This document shows positions 6,967-16,228 of a DNA stretch of 64,000 nt, piece after piece. The first letter of the stretch is position 1. Every line of letters begins with the position of its first letter. The notes beneath the pieces were generated by a model. It ran no database searches and was not told the origin of the DNA. It was given only the letters and a program-made list of their open reading frames with translations. The DNA comes from Bacteroidales bacterium (GTDB lineage: Bacteria > Bacteroidota > Bacteroidia > Bacteroidales > UBA932): assembly GCA_017480345.1 (NCBI GenBank), contig JAFVAU010000002.1, positions 1 through 64,000 on the forward strand, in the 5' to 3' direction. Made by a program: the position numbers and the translations under genes.

Positions 6967-8234
6967 GGCCGATAGCGTTCAAAGGCCGCCCGCTCCAGGG
7001 CCTCCCGGTCTTCCGGATGGGCGATGGAAATGAGCAGCCGGGCCCTTTCCTGCAAGGATTTGCCGTACAGGTTCACGGCTCCGTATTCGGTGACCACCCA
7101 CTGGACATCGGCCCTGGGGGTGACCACGCCGGCTCCCGGCCTCAGCTGGGGTACAATCTTGGGATGCCCCTTGCTGCTGCGGGAAGCCAGGGCGATGATG
7201 GCCTTGCCGCCTTCCGAGAGCTTGGCCCCTCTCACGAAATCCAGCTGGCCGCCGGTTCCGGAATAGATGGCCGGGCCGATGGAATCGGCACACACCTGCC
7301 CGCTGAGATCTATCTCGATGGCGGAGTTCACGGACACCACCCGGGGATTGCGGGCAATCACGCGGGGGTCGTTGGTGTAGGCGATGTCCCGCATCTGCAC
7401 CGCCGGGTTCCGGTGGATGAAATCGTACACTTTCTGCGAGCCCAGCAGGAAGGAGGCCACCGTCTTTCCCCGGTCGATGGCCTTGCAGGAGTTGTCTATG
7501 ATGCCCTCCCGGATGAGCTCCAGCGCCCCGTCGGAGAACATTTCCGTATGCAGGCCCAGGTGCCGGTGGTCCTTCAGGGAGGCGCAGACGGCGTTGGGCA
7601 GGCCGCCGATGCCCATCTGCAGGCAGGCCCCGTCGGGAATGAGCTGGGCGCAGTATCGGCCGATGGTCATGTCCGTAGGGGAGGGCTCTACATATTCCTT
7701 GGTATATAGGGGCCGATGGTCCCGCACCAGGGCGGTGAAACGCCCGATGGGAACCAGGTCTCCGTAGGCGAAGGGAACGTTGGGGTTCACCACGGCGATG
7801 CGCTCCCGGGCCACTTCCAGGGCCGCTAAGGAACAGTCTATCGACGTGCCTAAGGACACCATGCCGTCCACGGGCTCCGATACCTGCACCATGGCCACGT
7901 CGCAGGGGAGGGCATGGGTGCGGTATAGGAGCTGGGACTCGAAGAGGTTGGTGGGGATGTAGTCCGCCACGCCTTCCTGCACGCTGGGACGGAGGTTGGG
8001 GCCCACGAAGAAGCCCTGGTCATAGAACGCCTCGCGGAATTCCCTGGAACCGTAGGGCGCCGGGCCTTCCGTATGGAAATGGTGGAAATGCACGTCCCGG
8101 AGCTCTCCCGCCCGCTCGCACAGGGCCTCGATGAGGATGTGCGGCACGCTGGCTATACTGCTCAGGTGGATGTGGTCCCCGCTCCGTACGGCCTGTACGG
8201 CTTCCCGGGCGCTGATGAAGGTCTCCTTGCTCAT
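6963..8234 (-). CDS. Acetyl-CoA hydrolase/transferase family CoA-transferase
   Basis: 423 residues of the family I CoA-transferase type that includes acetate and 4-hydroxybutyrate CoA-transferases. The N-terminal half has SGDHIHLSSIASVPHILIEAL, and the C-terminal half carries QMGIGGLPNAV, the catalytic Glu in LHTEMFSDG, YSGTGGQLDF and VVTEYGAVNLYGKS. It would swap CoA between acetyl-CoA and a short-chain acid during fermentation; the actual acid cannot be told from sequence. Four-base overlaps on both sides (mazG upstream, DUF4492 downstream) place it firmly in the mazG-cydAB operon, an unusual link between a CoA-transferase and a bd oxidase. Confidence 0.88.
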   Translation of the reverse strand: MSKETFISAREAVQAVRSGDHIHLSSIASVPHILIEALCERAGELRDVHFHHFHTEGPAPYGSREFREAFYDQGFFVGPNLRPSVQEGVADYIPTNLFESQLLYRTHALPCDVAMVQVSEPVDGMVSLGTSIDCSLAALEVARERIAVVNPNVPFAYGDLVPIGRFTALVRDHRPLYTKEYVEPSPTDMTIGRYCAQLIPDGACLQMGIGGLPNAVCASLKDHRHLGLHTEMFSDGALELIREGIIDNSCKAIDRGKTVASFLLGSQKVYDFIHRNPAVQMRDIAYTNDPRVIARNPRVVSVNSAIEIDLSGQVCADSIGPAIYSGTGGQLDFVRGAKLSEGGKAIIALASRSSKGHPKIVPQLRPGAGVVTPRADVQWVVTEYGAVNLYGKSLQERARLLISIAHPEDREALERAAFERYRP

Positions 8235-9037
8235 TTTCCCCCGTTTTTGTTGCCGAGTTTTTTGGCCTCATTCCAGAGGGCGTCCATATCGGCCAGCGTC
8301 ATGTCCTTGAGCTGGCGGCCCTGGCGGAGGGTCTCAGTTTCTATGTAGTTGAAGCGGGAGCGGAACTTCTCGCAAGTGCGGTTCAGGGCGGCTTCCGGAT
8401 CCACGTCGTACAGGCGGGCAGCGTTGATGACGGAAAACAGCAGGTCTCCGAATTCTCCCTTCAACTGATCCGGGTCTCCGGTGGCACTGGCCTCGGTGAC
8501 TTCCCCCACCTCTTCCTGCACCTTGGCCCAGACGTCCTCCTTCTTCTCCCAGTCAAAGCCGCAGCCCCGGGCTTTCTCCTGCATGGAAAGGGCCTTGAGG
8601 ATGGCCGGCATGGCCTTGGGGATGCCTCCCATCACGCTTTTGTTGCCGTCCTTCTCCTTGGCTTTCACCAGTTCCCAGGTATCGGCAATCTCTTTGGCCG
8701 ATGTTTTCTTCCCGGCCTCCGGCCCAAAGACGTGCGGATGGCGGAAGACCATCTTGTCGCACACCCTGTTCATGCTGTCCGCTATGTCAAAGGCGCCTTC
8801 CTCCTCTCCAATCTTGGCGTAGAAAACCATGTGATACAGCAGGTCCCCTATCTCCTTGGCCGTGCCCTGGCGGTTCCCCTCCAGGATGGTGTCGCTGAGT
8901 TCGTACACTTCCTCCTCCGTCATGGGACGGATGGTATCCATGGTCTGGGCGGCGTTCCAAGGGCATTTTTCCCTGAGGGCGTCCATGATATCCAGCAGGC
9001 GTTCGAAGGCCTTCAATTTCTCTTCTTTTGTATGCAT
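8231..9037 (-). CDS. mazG: Nucleoside triphosphate pyrophosphohydrolase MazG
   Basis: 268 residues from MHTKEEKLKAFERLLDIM; the ATG at 9035-9037 sits next to a promoter box, so the longer open frame upstream is not used. Two MazG modules are visible: CPWNAAQTMDTI with EEVYELSDTI and EIGDLLYHMVFYA in the first half, and EEVGEVTEA with EFGDLLFSVINAAR in the second (metal-binding E/D positions). It hydrolyses NTPs to NMP and PPi, cleaning the nucleotide pool. First gene of the operon leading to cydAB. Confidence 0.93.
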   Translation of the reverse strand: MHTKEEKLKAFERLLDIMDALREKCPWNAAQTMDTIRPMTEEEVYELSDTILEGNRQGTAKEIGDLLYHMVFYAKIGEEEGAFDIADSMNRVCDKMVFRHPHVFGPEAGKKTSAKEIADTWELVKAKEKDGNKSVMGGIPKAMPAILKALSMQEKARGCGFDWEKKEDVWAKVQEEVGEVTEASATGDPDQLKGEFGDLLFSVINAARLYDVDPEAALNRTCEKFRSRFNYIETETLRQGRQLKDMTLADMDALWNEAKKLGNKNGGK

Positions 9038-9042
9038 GGACG

Positions 9043-9050
9043 CAAAGTTA
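9043..9050 (-). promoter_or_regulatory. -7 box for the mazG-cydAB operon
   Basis: TAACTTTG on the minus strand, five bases before the mazG ATG, so the transcript would be leaderless or nearly so. Confidence 0.55.
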
Positions 9051-9159
9051 CAACAAAAATCTTGCGAAAAACCGTAAGAAACACACAAAAAGCATGTAAA
9101 ACAACACAACTTTTTTTACGATGCAAGGCATTTTCATTTGGAAAGATTATGTTTGCGCT

Positions 9160-10047
9160 ATGAGTACATGTGTCCATCTGCATACGCCGGCCCTTGAATC
9201 AGGCGTAATCTTTCAGACAAGGAAAGACTATTGCGTGGCTTTGGCCCATATGGCCATGGCCGCTGCGGAATCCGGAATGGAAATACTGGCGTATGCCCTT
9301 ATGTCAAACCATTTTCATTTTATATTGAAGGGAACCTGCTGGCAGTTGTTCTTCCAGACGTTCATCCGGCGTTTCGCTCTTTACCTGGCCCGGCATGGGA
9401 ATCCGGGTGTGTTGAATGGGATGGAAGCGGGAGCTACATCCATTACCTCCCGGGAGCAGTTCCGGACAGAGGTGGCCTATGTAGTACGCAATCCGTTTGT
9501 TGTGCGGGAAGATATCCATCCCTTTGTGAACATTCAGACATCGGCTTTCCTGTATTTCAACCCTTTGTTGCCTTATCTGCAAAACAGGTCGGTGAAAGGA
9601 ATGAGCATCCGTCAGAAACAGACCATCACCATGTCCAAGGACATCGGCCTGCCGGATACGTTGACGATGATAGATGACATGCCGCATCCCGCCAGTTTTG
9701 TCAATTACAAACTGGTGGAGTCTTTGTTTGAATCGCCCCGTCAGTTTGCTTATTACGTGATGAAGAATGTAGAAGTGCAGGTGGAGGTGGCTCGCAGGCT
9801 GGGGGAGAAACCCGTTTTCCCGGACGAGGATCTGCTGCCGATATGCCTGAAACTGCTGAGGGAGGCGTTTGGTACGTGCAAGTACGCAGAGGTGACAGAG
9901 GCGCAGCGCCTGTCTGTGGCATCCAGACTGAAATACGATTATAATGCATCCAACAAGCAGTTGGCCCGCCTGCTGCGGGTCCCGCTTTCGACAGTGGACG
10001 CCATGTTCCCCTTATCTTCCCAGGTTCGGCAACAAAAACGGGGGTAA
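9160..10047 (+). CDS. REP-associated tyrosine transposase (RAYT, Y1 HUH superfamily)
   Basis: 295 residues from the ATG at 9160, which sits four bases after a TATGTTTG box; an upstream ATG at 9121 adds 13 codons. The HUH motif is MSNHFHFIL near residue 52, preceded by ILAYAL as in other RAYTs, and a Tyr in the helix VAYVVRNPF near residue 112 is the likely nucleophile. The C-terminal half (about residues 200-290) ends in a helix-turn-helix-like segment (NASNKQLARLLRVPLSTVDAMF). RAYTs are single-copy enzymes thought to spread REP palindromes. The last seven codons and the stop are formed by the first repeat of a palindromic pair just downstream. Both flanking genes are housekeeping genes. Confidence 0.85.
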   Translation: MSTCVHLHTPALESGVIFQTRKDYCVALAHMAMAAAESGMEILAYALMSNHFHFILKGTCWQLFFQTFIRRFALYLARHGNPGVLNGMEAGATSITSREQFRTEVAYVVRNPFVVREDIHPFVNIQTSAFLYFNPLLPYLQNRSVKGMSIRQKQTITMSKDIGLPDTLTMIDDMPHPASFVNYKLVESLFESPRQFAYYVMKNVEVQVEVARRLGEKPVFPDEDLLPICLKLLREAFGTCKYAEVTEAQRLSVASRLKYDYNASNKQLARLLRVPLSTVDAMFPLSSQVRQQKRG

Positions 10048-10112
10048 AATGTAGCCGAAACCGGAAGTTGGCCAGTTCGGTAACAAAAACAGGGGTAAAA
10101 TGTAGCCGAGCC
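10024..10112. repeat. Paired REP-like palindromic repeats at the RAYT 3' end
   Basis: Two copies of a 38-39 bp unit, 10024-10062 and 10075-10112, start 51 bp apart. Each begins GTTCGG[C/T]AACAAAAAC and ends GTAGCCGA, so TTCGGC at the left pairs with GCCGAA at the right; between lies a G-run followed by TAAAATGTA. The RAYT stop codon (10045-10047) lies in the first unit. The second unit differs at about five positions. I found no third copy in the window. Confidence 0.75.
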
Positions 10113-10119
10113 GTGGGAA

Positions 10120-10150
10120 TTGCAGGATAGGGGGAAAATTCGTATCTTTG
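10120..10150 (+). promoter_or_regulatory. Promoter of prfA
   Basis: TTG at 10120-10122, a 20-base spacer and TATCTTTG at 10143-10150 fit the Bacteroidetes -33/-7 pattern. The prfA ATG is 21 bases further on. Confidence 0.6.
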
Positions 10151-10171
10151 CAGGCTAAAACACAATTTGCT

Positions 10172-11269
10172 ATGGCAGAGAATACGCTGTTGGAGAAGGT
10201 GCTGAGCCTTCAGGATAAATACAAGAAGCTGGAAGAGCAGCTTGCAGACCCCGCTGTGATAGCGGACATGAAGAAGTTTGTCCAGCTGAACAAGGACTAC
10301 AAGGAGCTGCAGCCCATCATTGCCGCCGGCCTGGAATACAAGAGGCTGGTGGACGAACTGGCGCAGGCCAAGGACATCCTCATCAACGAGAAGGACGACG
10401 ACCTCAAGGACATGGCCAAGGAGGAAATCGCTCAGATTGAGCCCAAACTGCCCGACATGGAGCAGAACATCAAGCTCCTGCTGATTCCGGCCGATCCGGA
10501 CGACAGCAAGAACGCCATGGTGGAAATCCGCGGCGGCACCGGCGGCGACGAGGCCGCCATCTTTGCCGGAGACCTCTTCCGCATGTATCAGCACTTTGCG
10601 GAGCGCCGCGGCTGGAAGCTGGAAATCACAGACCAGGCTCCCGGCACCTCCGGCGGCTTCAAGCAGATTGTGTTCAAGCTCTCCAGCAGCCAGGACGGCG
10701 TATACGGTGTCATGAAATACGAATCCGGCGTACACCGCGTGCAGCGCGTTCCCCAGACGGAAACCCAGGGCCGCATCCAGACATCGGCCGCTTCCGTAGC
10801 CGTGTTCCCCGAAGCCGGAGAATTTGACATCGAGCTCAATCCGGCCGATATCCGCAAGGACCTTTTCTGCGCGTCCGGCCCCGGCGGCCAGGGTGTGAAC
10901 ACCACCTACAGCGCCGTCCGTCTTACCCACATTCCTTCCGGCATTGTGGTGCAGTGCCAGGAAGAGCGTTCCCAGCTCAAGAACCTGGACCGCGCCATGG
11001 AAGAGCTCCGTACCCGTCTGTACAATATGGAGCACCAGAAGTACTTAGACGGCATTGCCGCCAAGCGCAAGACCATGGTGAGCACCGGTGACAGATCGGC
11101 CAAAATCCGCACCTACAACTATCCGCAGGGCCGCGTCACAGACCACCGCATTGGCTGGAGCATGTACAACCTGCCCGTGTTCATGGACGGAGACATCCAG
11201 GAGTGCATAGACCAGCTGCAGATTGCAGAAAACGCCGAAAGGCTCAAAGAAGCAGGGGAGGAGGCATAA
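10172..11269 (+). CDS. prfA: Peptide chain release factor 1
   Basis: 365 residues from [19 protein letters not shown]. The GGQ motif ([17 protein letters not shown]) that triggers peptidyl-tRNA hydrolysis is near residue 234, and the stop-codon reading tripeptide is of the PxT type ([14 protein letters not shown]), which marks RF1 (UAA/UAG) rather than RF2. Length is normal. An earlier in-frame codon at 10148 falls inside the promoter box and is not a start. queF follows after one base. Confidence 0.96.
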   Translation: MAENTLLEKVLSLQDKYKKLEEQLADPAVIADMKKFVQLNKDYKELQPIIAAGLEYKRLVDELAQAKDILINEKDDDLKDMAKEEIAQIEPKLPDMEQNIKLLLIPADPDDSKNAMVEIRGGTGGDEAAIFAGDLFRMYQHFAERRGWKLEITDQAPGTSGGFKQIVFKLSSSQDGVYGVMKYESGVHRVQRVPQTETQGRIQTSAASVAVFPEAGEFDIELNPADIRKDLFCASGPGGQGVNTTYSAVRLTHIPSGIVVQCQEERSQLKNLDRAMEELRTRLYNMEHQKYLDGIAAKRKTMVSTGDRSAKIRTYNYPQGRVTDHRIGWSMYNLPVFMDGDIQECIDQLQIAENAERLKEAGEEA

Positions 11270-11270
11270 T

Positions 11271-11726
11271 ATGGCACGCAATCCCGAGAAACTGAAGGCG
11301 CTGGGCCGCCACACCGAGTACAGCCAGAACTACGCCCCCGAGGTGCTGGAAACCTTTGAGAACCAGCATCCGGACAACGACTACTGGGTCCGTTTCAACT
11401 GCCCTGAATTCACCACGCTGTGCCCCATCACCGGCCAGCCGGACTTTGCGGAAATCCGCATCAGCTACGTGCCGGACGTGAAGATGGTGGAATCCAAGTC
11501 CCTGAAACTGTATCTGTTCAGTTTCCGCAGCCACGGAGACTTCCATGAGGACTGCGTGAACATCATCATGAAGGACCTCATCAAGCTGATGGATCCCAAA
11601 TACATTGAGGTGACGGGCCTCTTCACGCCCCGCGGAGGCATCTCCATCTACCCCTACGCCAATTACGGCCGTCCCGGCACCAAGTGGGAACAGCTGGCCT
11701 GGGAGAGGCTTGCCAAGCACGAGTAA
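11271..11726 (+). CDS. queF: NADPH-dependent 7-cyano-7-deazaguanine reductase
   Basis: 151 residues of the short unimodular QueF type. The active-site Cys is in [16 protein letters not shown] and the substrate-pocket [13 protein letters not shown] and HGDFHED segments follow in the expected order. It reduces preQ0 to preQ1 in queuosine synthesis. It starts one base after the prfA stop, so the two are probably cotranscribed. The convergent fabF ends four bases away. The rest of the queuosine pathway is not in the window. Confidence 0.95.
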   Translation: MARNPEKLKALGRHTEYSQNYAPEVLETFENQHPDNDYWVRFNCPEFTTLCPITGQPDFAEIRISYVPDVKMVESKSLKLYLFSFRSHGDFHEDCVNIIMKDLIKLMDPKYIEVTGLFTPRGGISIYPYANYGRPGTKWEQLAWERLAKHE

Positions 11727-11729
11727 TCC

Positions 11730-12986
11730 TTAGCCCTTATACGGCCGGAAGGCCACGCAGGCGTTGTGCCCTCCGAAACCGAAGGAATTGGAGAGGCCCA
11801 GGGTGAGGTTTGTCTTCACGGCCACGTTGGGGGTGTAGTCCAGGTCGCATTCCGGGTCCGGGGTGTCCAGGTTGATGGTGGGCGGGCAAATCCCTTCCTT
11901 GAGGGCCATTACGGTGGCCACGGCCTCCGCCGCGCCGGCTGCGCCGAACATGTGGCCGGTCATGGACTTGGTGGAGGAGATGTGGGCCTTGTACGCGTAA
12001 TCTCCCAGGGCCACCTTGCAGGCGATGGTTTCCGCAATGTCGTTGAGGTGGGTGCCCGTTCCGTGGGCGTTGATGTAGAGATTGTCCTTGGAAGGGTCGA
12101 AGCCGGCTTCCGTGAGGGCGTCCTTGATGGACTGGGCCTGGGTGCTGCCGTCCGGACGGGGCGCGGTGGCGTGGAAAGCGTCGCAGGTGTTGCCGTAGCC
12201 CACCATTTCACCGTAAATGGTGGCTCCACGTTCCAGGGCATGATCCAGGGATTCCAGCACCAGCACGGCGGCGCCGTCACCCATCACGAAACCTTGGCGG
12301 TTGGCGTTGAAGGGGAGGGATGCGTATTTGGGATCCGTGGCGCGGGTAAGGGCCTTGGCGTTATAGAAACCGGCAATGCCCAGGGGAATGGACACATGCT
12401 CGCTGCCGCCGGCGATGATGGCATCTGCATAGCCGTGACGGATGGCGCGGAAGGCCTCGCCAATGCAGTGGGAGGACGTGGCGCAGGCTGTCACGATATC
12501 CAGGCAGGGGCCCTCTGCATGGTGCTTGATGGCAATGTGCCCGGCCGCGATGTTGGAAATCATGGTGGCTATGAAAAGCGGGGAAATCCACTTTCCGGAG
12601 GGGTCTTCAATCATTTTCTGGGTCTCTCGGTACTGCACCTCGAAACCGCCGATGCCGGAACCCACATACACGCCCAGGCGGTAGGGGTCTATGTTGGCGT
12701 TTTCTCCCTCCGACGCCAGCCCCGCCTGCTGCATGGCCTGCCAGGCCGATGCCATGGCGTACAGTGTAAAGTTATCCTGTTTGCGGATGAAGGGTTTATC
12801 CATGCCGAAGCGCTCCGGGTCAAAGTCCTGTACTTTTCCGGCAAAGGTGACGGGCATGTCTTTGAAGGCCTCTACGTAATCAATTCCGCAGACGCCGTTG
12901 ATGAGGTTGTTCCAGAAAGTATCTACGTCCGAGCCCAAAGAGGACACGACGCCCATACCGGTAACGACTACTCGCTTAGGATCCAT
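11730..12986 (-). CDS. fabF: Beta-ketoacyl-ACP synthase II
   Basis: 418 residues. The Cys-His-His triad is visible: Cys in TACATSSH near residue 167, His in INAHGTGTHLND near residue 307, and His in STKSMTGHMFGAAGAAE near residue 344. It condenses malonyl-ACP with acyl-ACP in fatty-acid elongation. The gene stands alone, with a promoter box upstream and no acpP next to it, unlike many bacteria. Confidence 0.96.
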   Translation of the reverse strand: MDPKRVVVTGMGVVSSLGSDVDTFWNNLINGVCGIDYVEAFKDMPVTFAGKVQDFDPERFGMDKPFIRKQDNFTLYAMASAWQAMQQAGLASEGENANIDPYRLGVYVGSGIGGFEVQYRETQKMIEDPSGKWISPLFIATMISNIAAGHIAIKHHAEGPCLDIVTACATSSHCIGEAFRAIRHGYADAIIAGGSEHVSIPLGIAGFYNAKALTRATDPKYASLPFNANRQGFVMGDGAAVLVLESLDHALERGATIYGEMVGYGNTCDAFHATAPRPDGSTQAQSIKDALTEAGFDPSKDNLYINAHGTGTHLNDIAETIACKVALGDYAYKAHISSTKSMTGHMFGAAGAAEAVATVMALKEGICPPTINLDTPDPECDLDYTPNVAVKTNLTLGLSNSFGFGGHNACVAFRPYKG

Positions 12987-13016
12987 ATATTATTTTTCAA
13001 ATTTCAATTTAGCCCG

Positions 13017-13024
13017 CAAAATTA
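13017..13024 (-). promoter_or_regulatory. -7 box for fabF
   Basis: TAATTTTG on the minus strand, 30 bases upstream of the fabF ATG. The stretch between fabF and murQ (12987-13100) is AT-rich and would hold both divergent promoters. Confidence 0.45.
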
Positions 13025-13100
13025 GTTATTTTCAATGACTTTACAAAAATTGGCATATCCGGATATTTTTAACTAACTTCGCATACTTATTCGTTTGAAA

Positions 13101-13907
13101 ATGAAAACCACAGAACAGAGTTCGCATTTCGAGCACCTGGACGCCATGTCCACCCGGGAAATCCTGGAGGGCATCAATGAGGAGGACCGGCTGGTCCCCG
13201 TGGCAGTGGCCCAGGCCATTCCGGCCATCGAAAAGCTGGTGGACGGGATTGTGGAGCGGGTCCCCAGGGGAGGCCGCGTTTTCTATACCGGTGCCGGCAC
13301 TTCGGGCCGGTTGGGCATCGTGGATGCCTCCGAGATACCTCCCACCTACGGAGTCCTGGACACGTTCATTGGCATCATGGCCGGTGGAGACAGCGCCATC
13401 CGCAATGCCGTGGAAGGGGCGGAAGACGACGCCGTGCAGGGCTGGAAAGACCTTCAGAAATTCAACCTGACTGTTAACGACGTGCTGGTGGGCATCACCG
13501 CTTCCGGCGGAGCCCCCTATGTGGTGGGTGCCATCAAGAAGGCCCGCGAGGCCGGCATGCTCACCGGAGCCATCACCAACAACGAAGACAGCGCCGTGGC
13601 CCGAGAGGCAGAAATTGCCATGGTGGCCAAGGTGGGGCCGGAATTCGTGACGGGCTCCACCCGCATGAAGTCGGGAACATCGGCCAAACTCATCCTGAAC
13701 ATGATTTCCACCGCATCCATGATTCGGCTGGGCCATGTGAAGGGCAACAAGATGGTGGACATGCAGCTCACCAACAAGAAGCTGGTGGACCGCGGAACCC
13801 GCATGATCATGGAAGGAACGGGCATCCAGGACTATGAGGAGGCCAAGAAACTCCTTCTTCAGTACGGGCAGGTCCGGGCCGCCGTGGACGCCTATTTGAA
13901 AAAGTAA
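13101..13907 (+). CDS. murQ: N-acetylmuramic acid 6-phosphate etherase
   Basis: 268 residues from MKTTEQSSHFEHLDAMSTRE. SIS-domain features: FYTGAGTSGRLGIVDASE near residue 60 (sugar-phosphate loop) and catalytic Glu residues in the IPPTYG region and SAIRNAVEGAEDDA. It cleaves the lactyl ether of MurNAc-6-P to GlcNAc-6-P and lactate in cell-wall recycling. The upstream TAACTTCG is only an approximate -7 box. The DUF4293 gene follows after five bases. Confidence 0.95.
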   Translation: MKTTEQSSHFEHLDAMSTREILEGINEEDRLVPVAVAQAIPAIEKLVDGIVERVPRGGRVFYTGAGTSGRLGIVDASEIPPTYGVLDTFIGIMAGGDSAIRNAVEGAEDDAVQGWKDLQKFNLTVNDVLVGITASGGAPYVVGAIKKAREAGMLTGAITNNEDSAVAREAEIAMVAKVGPEFVTGSTRMKSGTSAKLILNMISTASMIRLGHVKGNKMVDMQLTNKKLVDRGTRMIMEGTGIQDYEEAKKLLLQYGQVRAAVDAYLKK

Positions 13908-13912
13908 GAATT

Positions 13913-14347
13913 ATGTGGCAAAGAATCCAAACCCTTTACCTGCTGATATCGGCCGGGCTGGCGGTAGCCCTCTGCCTGAGTCCCGCCTATAGGCTGGCAA
14001 GTCCGGAAGGGCTTGTACAGGTGTCTTACTGGCAGCTCCAGAGCCCGTATTTCGGGATTCTGCTGGGCATTGTGGCCTTCCTCATTGTGCTGGCCCTGGT
14101 GGTGTACAAATCCCGCATCCTGCAGATGCGCTTAGCGGTGCTCTCCGGCATCATGGCCCTGGGCATGCAGCTCTGGCTGGCCTGGATGTACTTCACCTTT
14201 GAGGGCCCCGTATTCCATTGGACGGCCATTTTCCCGCTGGTCATCTGCATCTGCAACCTGCTGGCGGCCCGGGGAGATTTTCAGGACCAGTTGGTGGTGG
14301 AAAGCGCCTACCGGGTAAGGGAACGCCGTAAACGCAAACGTAAATAA
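13913..14347 (+). CDS. DUF4293 family four-helix membrane protein
   Basis: 144 residues with four hydrophobic segments; begins MWQRIQTLYLLISAGLAVAL, the family's signature start, and ends in a strongly basic tail (RVRERRKRKRK). DUF4293 is confined to Bacteroidetes and has no known function. It belongs to the run murQ - DUF4293 - nucleotidyltransferase - CPBP - DivIC, with spacings of 1-10 bases. Confidence 0.85.
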   Translation: MWQRIQTLYLLISAGLAVALCLSPAYRLASPEGLVQVSYWQLQSPYFGILLGIVAFLIVLALVVYKSRILQMRLAVLSGIMALGMQLWLAWMYFTFEGPVFHWTAIFPLVICICNLLAARGDFQDQLVVESAYRVRERRKRKRK

Positions 14348-14357
14348 AACAGATACT

Positions 14358-15290
14358 ATGAAACCTACACTTCTTGTACTGGCTGCCGGTATGGGCAGCC
14401 GTTATGGCGGACTCAAGCAGATGGACGGCCTGGGCCCCCACGGAGAAACCATCATCGACTATTCCATCCACGACGCGGTGGAGGCCGGCTTCGGCAAGGT
14501 GGTCTACATTGTCCGCGAGTCTTTCAAAGAGCAGATGGAGCAGGCTGTGAAAGAGAAATATGCCGGCGTGAAAACCGTTGACGGAGAGCCCCTGCAGTTT
14601 GTTTTCGTGACCCAGGAGCTGGACAAGATTCCCGCCCCCTTCACGGTTCCCGAGGAGCGTGTGAAGCCCTGGGGTACGGCCCACGCCGTGCTCATGGGCG
14701 CTTCCGTGATTAACGAGCCCTTCGCCGTCATTAACGGAGACGATTTCTACGGCAAGGAGTCCTTCAAAATTCTGGGAGACTGGTGCCGGAAGCATGCAGA
14801 CACCAAGGGCCGGTACTGCATCGTGGGCTTTGAGCTGGAGAATACCCTGAGCGAGAACGGCAGCGTGTCCCGCGGCATCTGCTCCTACGACGCCAAGGGC
14901 AACCTGACGGACATTGCGGAGCATCTGGAGATTGCCCGCGAGGCCGACGGCAAGGTGTACGGCAACAACTCCGTGAACGGAGAAAACCACGTGGAACTGG
15001 ATGCCAAGGCCCTCTGCTCCATGAACATGTGGGGATTCACCCCGGATTACTTTGAGAAGAGCGCGGAGATTTTCAAGACTTTCCTGAAGGAGCACATCAC
15101 CGAGCCCAAGAAAGAATACTACATCCCTTACGCCGTAGACGTAATTGTGAAGGGCGGCGAAGGCTCCTGCGAGGTGCTTTCCACGCCTTCCCACTGGTTT
15201 GGCGTCACCTACAAGGAAGACCGTCCGGGTGTGGTGGCCAAGTTTGCGGAGCTCGTAGAAAAAGGTATTTATCCCAGCCCCCTTTATTGA
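14358..15290 (+). CDS. Sugar nucleotidyltransferase (NTP_transferase family)
   Basis: 310 residues. The nucleotide-binding loop LAAGMGSRYGGLKQMDGLG at the N terminus, GTAHAVLMG and the metal Asp in FAVINGDDFYG (near residue 130) are those of glucose-1-phosphate uridylyl/thymidylyl-type enzymes. It should transfer a nucleotide to a sugar-1-phosphate; the sugar and base cannot be told. The C-terminal part (SMNMWGFTPDYF, SHWFGVTYKEDRPGV) matches a Bacteroidetes subgroup usually annotated simply as nucleotidyltransferase. The CPBP gene starts one base later. Confidence 0.85.
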   Translation: MKPTLLVLAAGMGSRYGGLKQMDGLGPHGETIIDYSIHDAVEAGFGKVVYIVRESFKEQMEQAVKEKYAGVKTVDGEPLQFVFVTQELDKIPAPFTVPEERVKPWGTAHAVLMGASVINEPFAVINGDDFYGKESFKILGDWCRKHADTKGRYCIVGFELENTLSENGSVSRGICSYDAKGNLTDIAEHLEIAREADGKVYGNNSVNGENHVELDAKALCSMNMWGFTPDYFEKSAEIFKTFLKEHITEPKKEYYIPYAVDVIVKGGEGSCEVLSTPSHWFGVTYKEDRPGVVAKFAELVEKGIYPSPLY

Positions 15291-15291
15291 T

Positions 15292-16227
15292 ATGCCCCCT
15301 GTTTTTTTGAAAAAAGGCCGCAAGGTCAGCAATTACGACCTTTATGCCAATCACGCCTGGTATGTGCCGGGCGTGAAGGGCATGTTTGTCCTGCTGGGCT
15401 GGTTCCTGGTAGGTAACCTGCTGGGCAGCCTGGTGGAAGTGATAGCCATGGCTTTCCTGCCGGCGGAGCTTGTCCAGAAGTACGCCATGCTGGTGGTGTA
15501 CCCGCTGTCTTTCCTGCCGCCCATGGTGTATGCCGCCCAGAAGAGCCAGCGCAACAGCCTGTTTGAGACCGGCTACAAGCTCAGCAGCAGCCACTGGGGT
15601 CCCTTCAAGGCCTGGCAGGTGGTGCTCATCACCATCGGCCTGTCGTTTGCCACCATGATATCGGCCGATCTGCCCAATTACTGGAACTACAAGCTCACCA
15701 CGGCCACGCCGGCCATGAAGAGCTTCTACGACACCATTGTGGAACTGCTGAAGCAGATGACCGGCGGCCCGTGGTGGAGCTCCTTCCTCCTTACGGCCAT
15801 CTTTGCGCCCATTTTTGAGGAATGGCTGTGCCGGGGCATGGTGCTTCGCGGCCTCCTTACCAAGATGAAGCCCGCCTGGGCCATCGTGGTTTCGGCCCTT
15901 TTCTTCGCCCTCATCCACATGAATCCCTGGCAGGCCCTCAATGCCTTTATCATCGGCCTGGTGATGGGCTATGTGTATTACAAGACGGGAAGCCTTTGGC
16001 TCACCATGCTCATCCACTTTGTGAACAACGGAACGGCGGTGGTCCTGAGCCAGATTCCTTCCCTGCAGGATGTGGACTTCTGGATTGACATAATGCCCCA
16101 GACCACGTACGCGGTGGTGTATGTGCTGGGCGTAGTGCTGCTGGTGGCCTGCCTGATGGCTTTCCGCCGCATCCCGCTGGAGCAGGAGAGAGGCAATATA
16201 GACACGGTAACGCTTAACGTGGACTGA
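15292..16227 (+). CDS. CPBP family intramembrane metalloprotease
   Basis: 311 residues with about eight hydrophobic segments. The CPBP (CAAX protease/bacteriocin-processing) core is in order: FEEWLCRGMVLRGL near residue 181 (EExxxR), ALFFALIHMN near residue 203, and LIHFVNNG near residue 241. It is a glutamate-type intramembrane protease with unknown substrate here. It sits directly ahead of the DivIC/FtsB gene (one base). Confidence 0.88.
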   Translation: MPPVFLKKGRKVSNYDLYANHAWYVPGVKGMFVLLGWFLVGNLLGSLVEVIAMAFLPAELVQKYAMLVVYPLSFLPPMVYAAQKSQRNSLFETGYKLSSSHWGPFKAWQVVLITIGLSFATMISADLPNYWNYKLTTATPAMKSFYDTIVELLKQMTGGPWWSSFLLTAIFAPIFEEWLCRGMVLRGLLTKMKPAWAIVVSALFFALIHMNPWQALNAFIIGLVMGYVYYKTGSLWLTMLIHFVNNGTAVVLSQIPSLQDVDFWIDIMPQTTYAVVYVLGVVLLVACLMAFRRIPLEQERGNIDTVTLNVD

Positions 16228-16228
16228 T

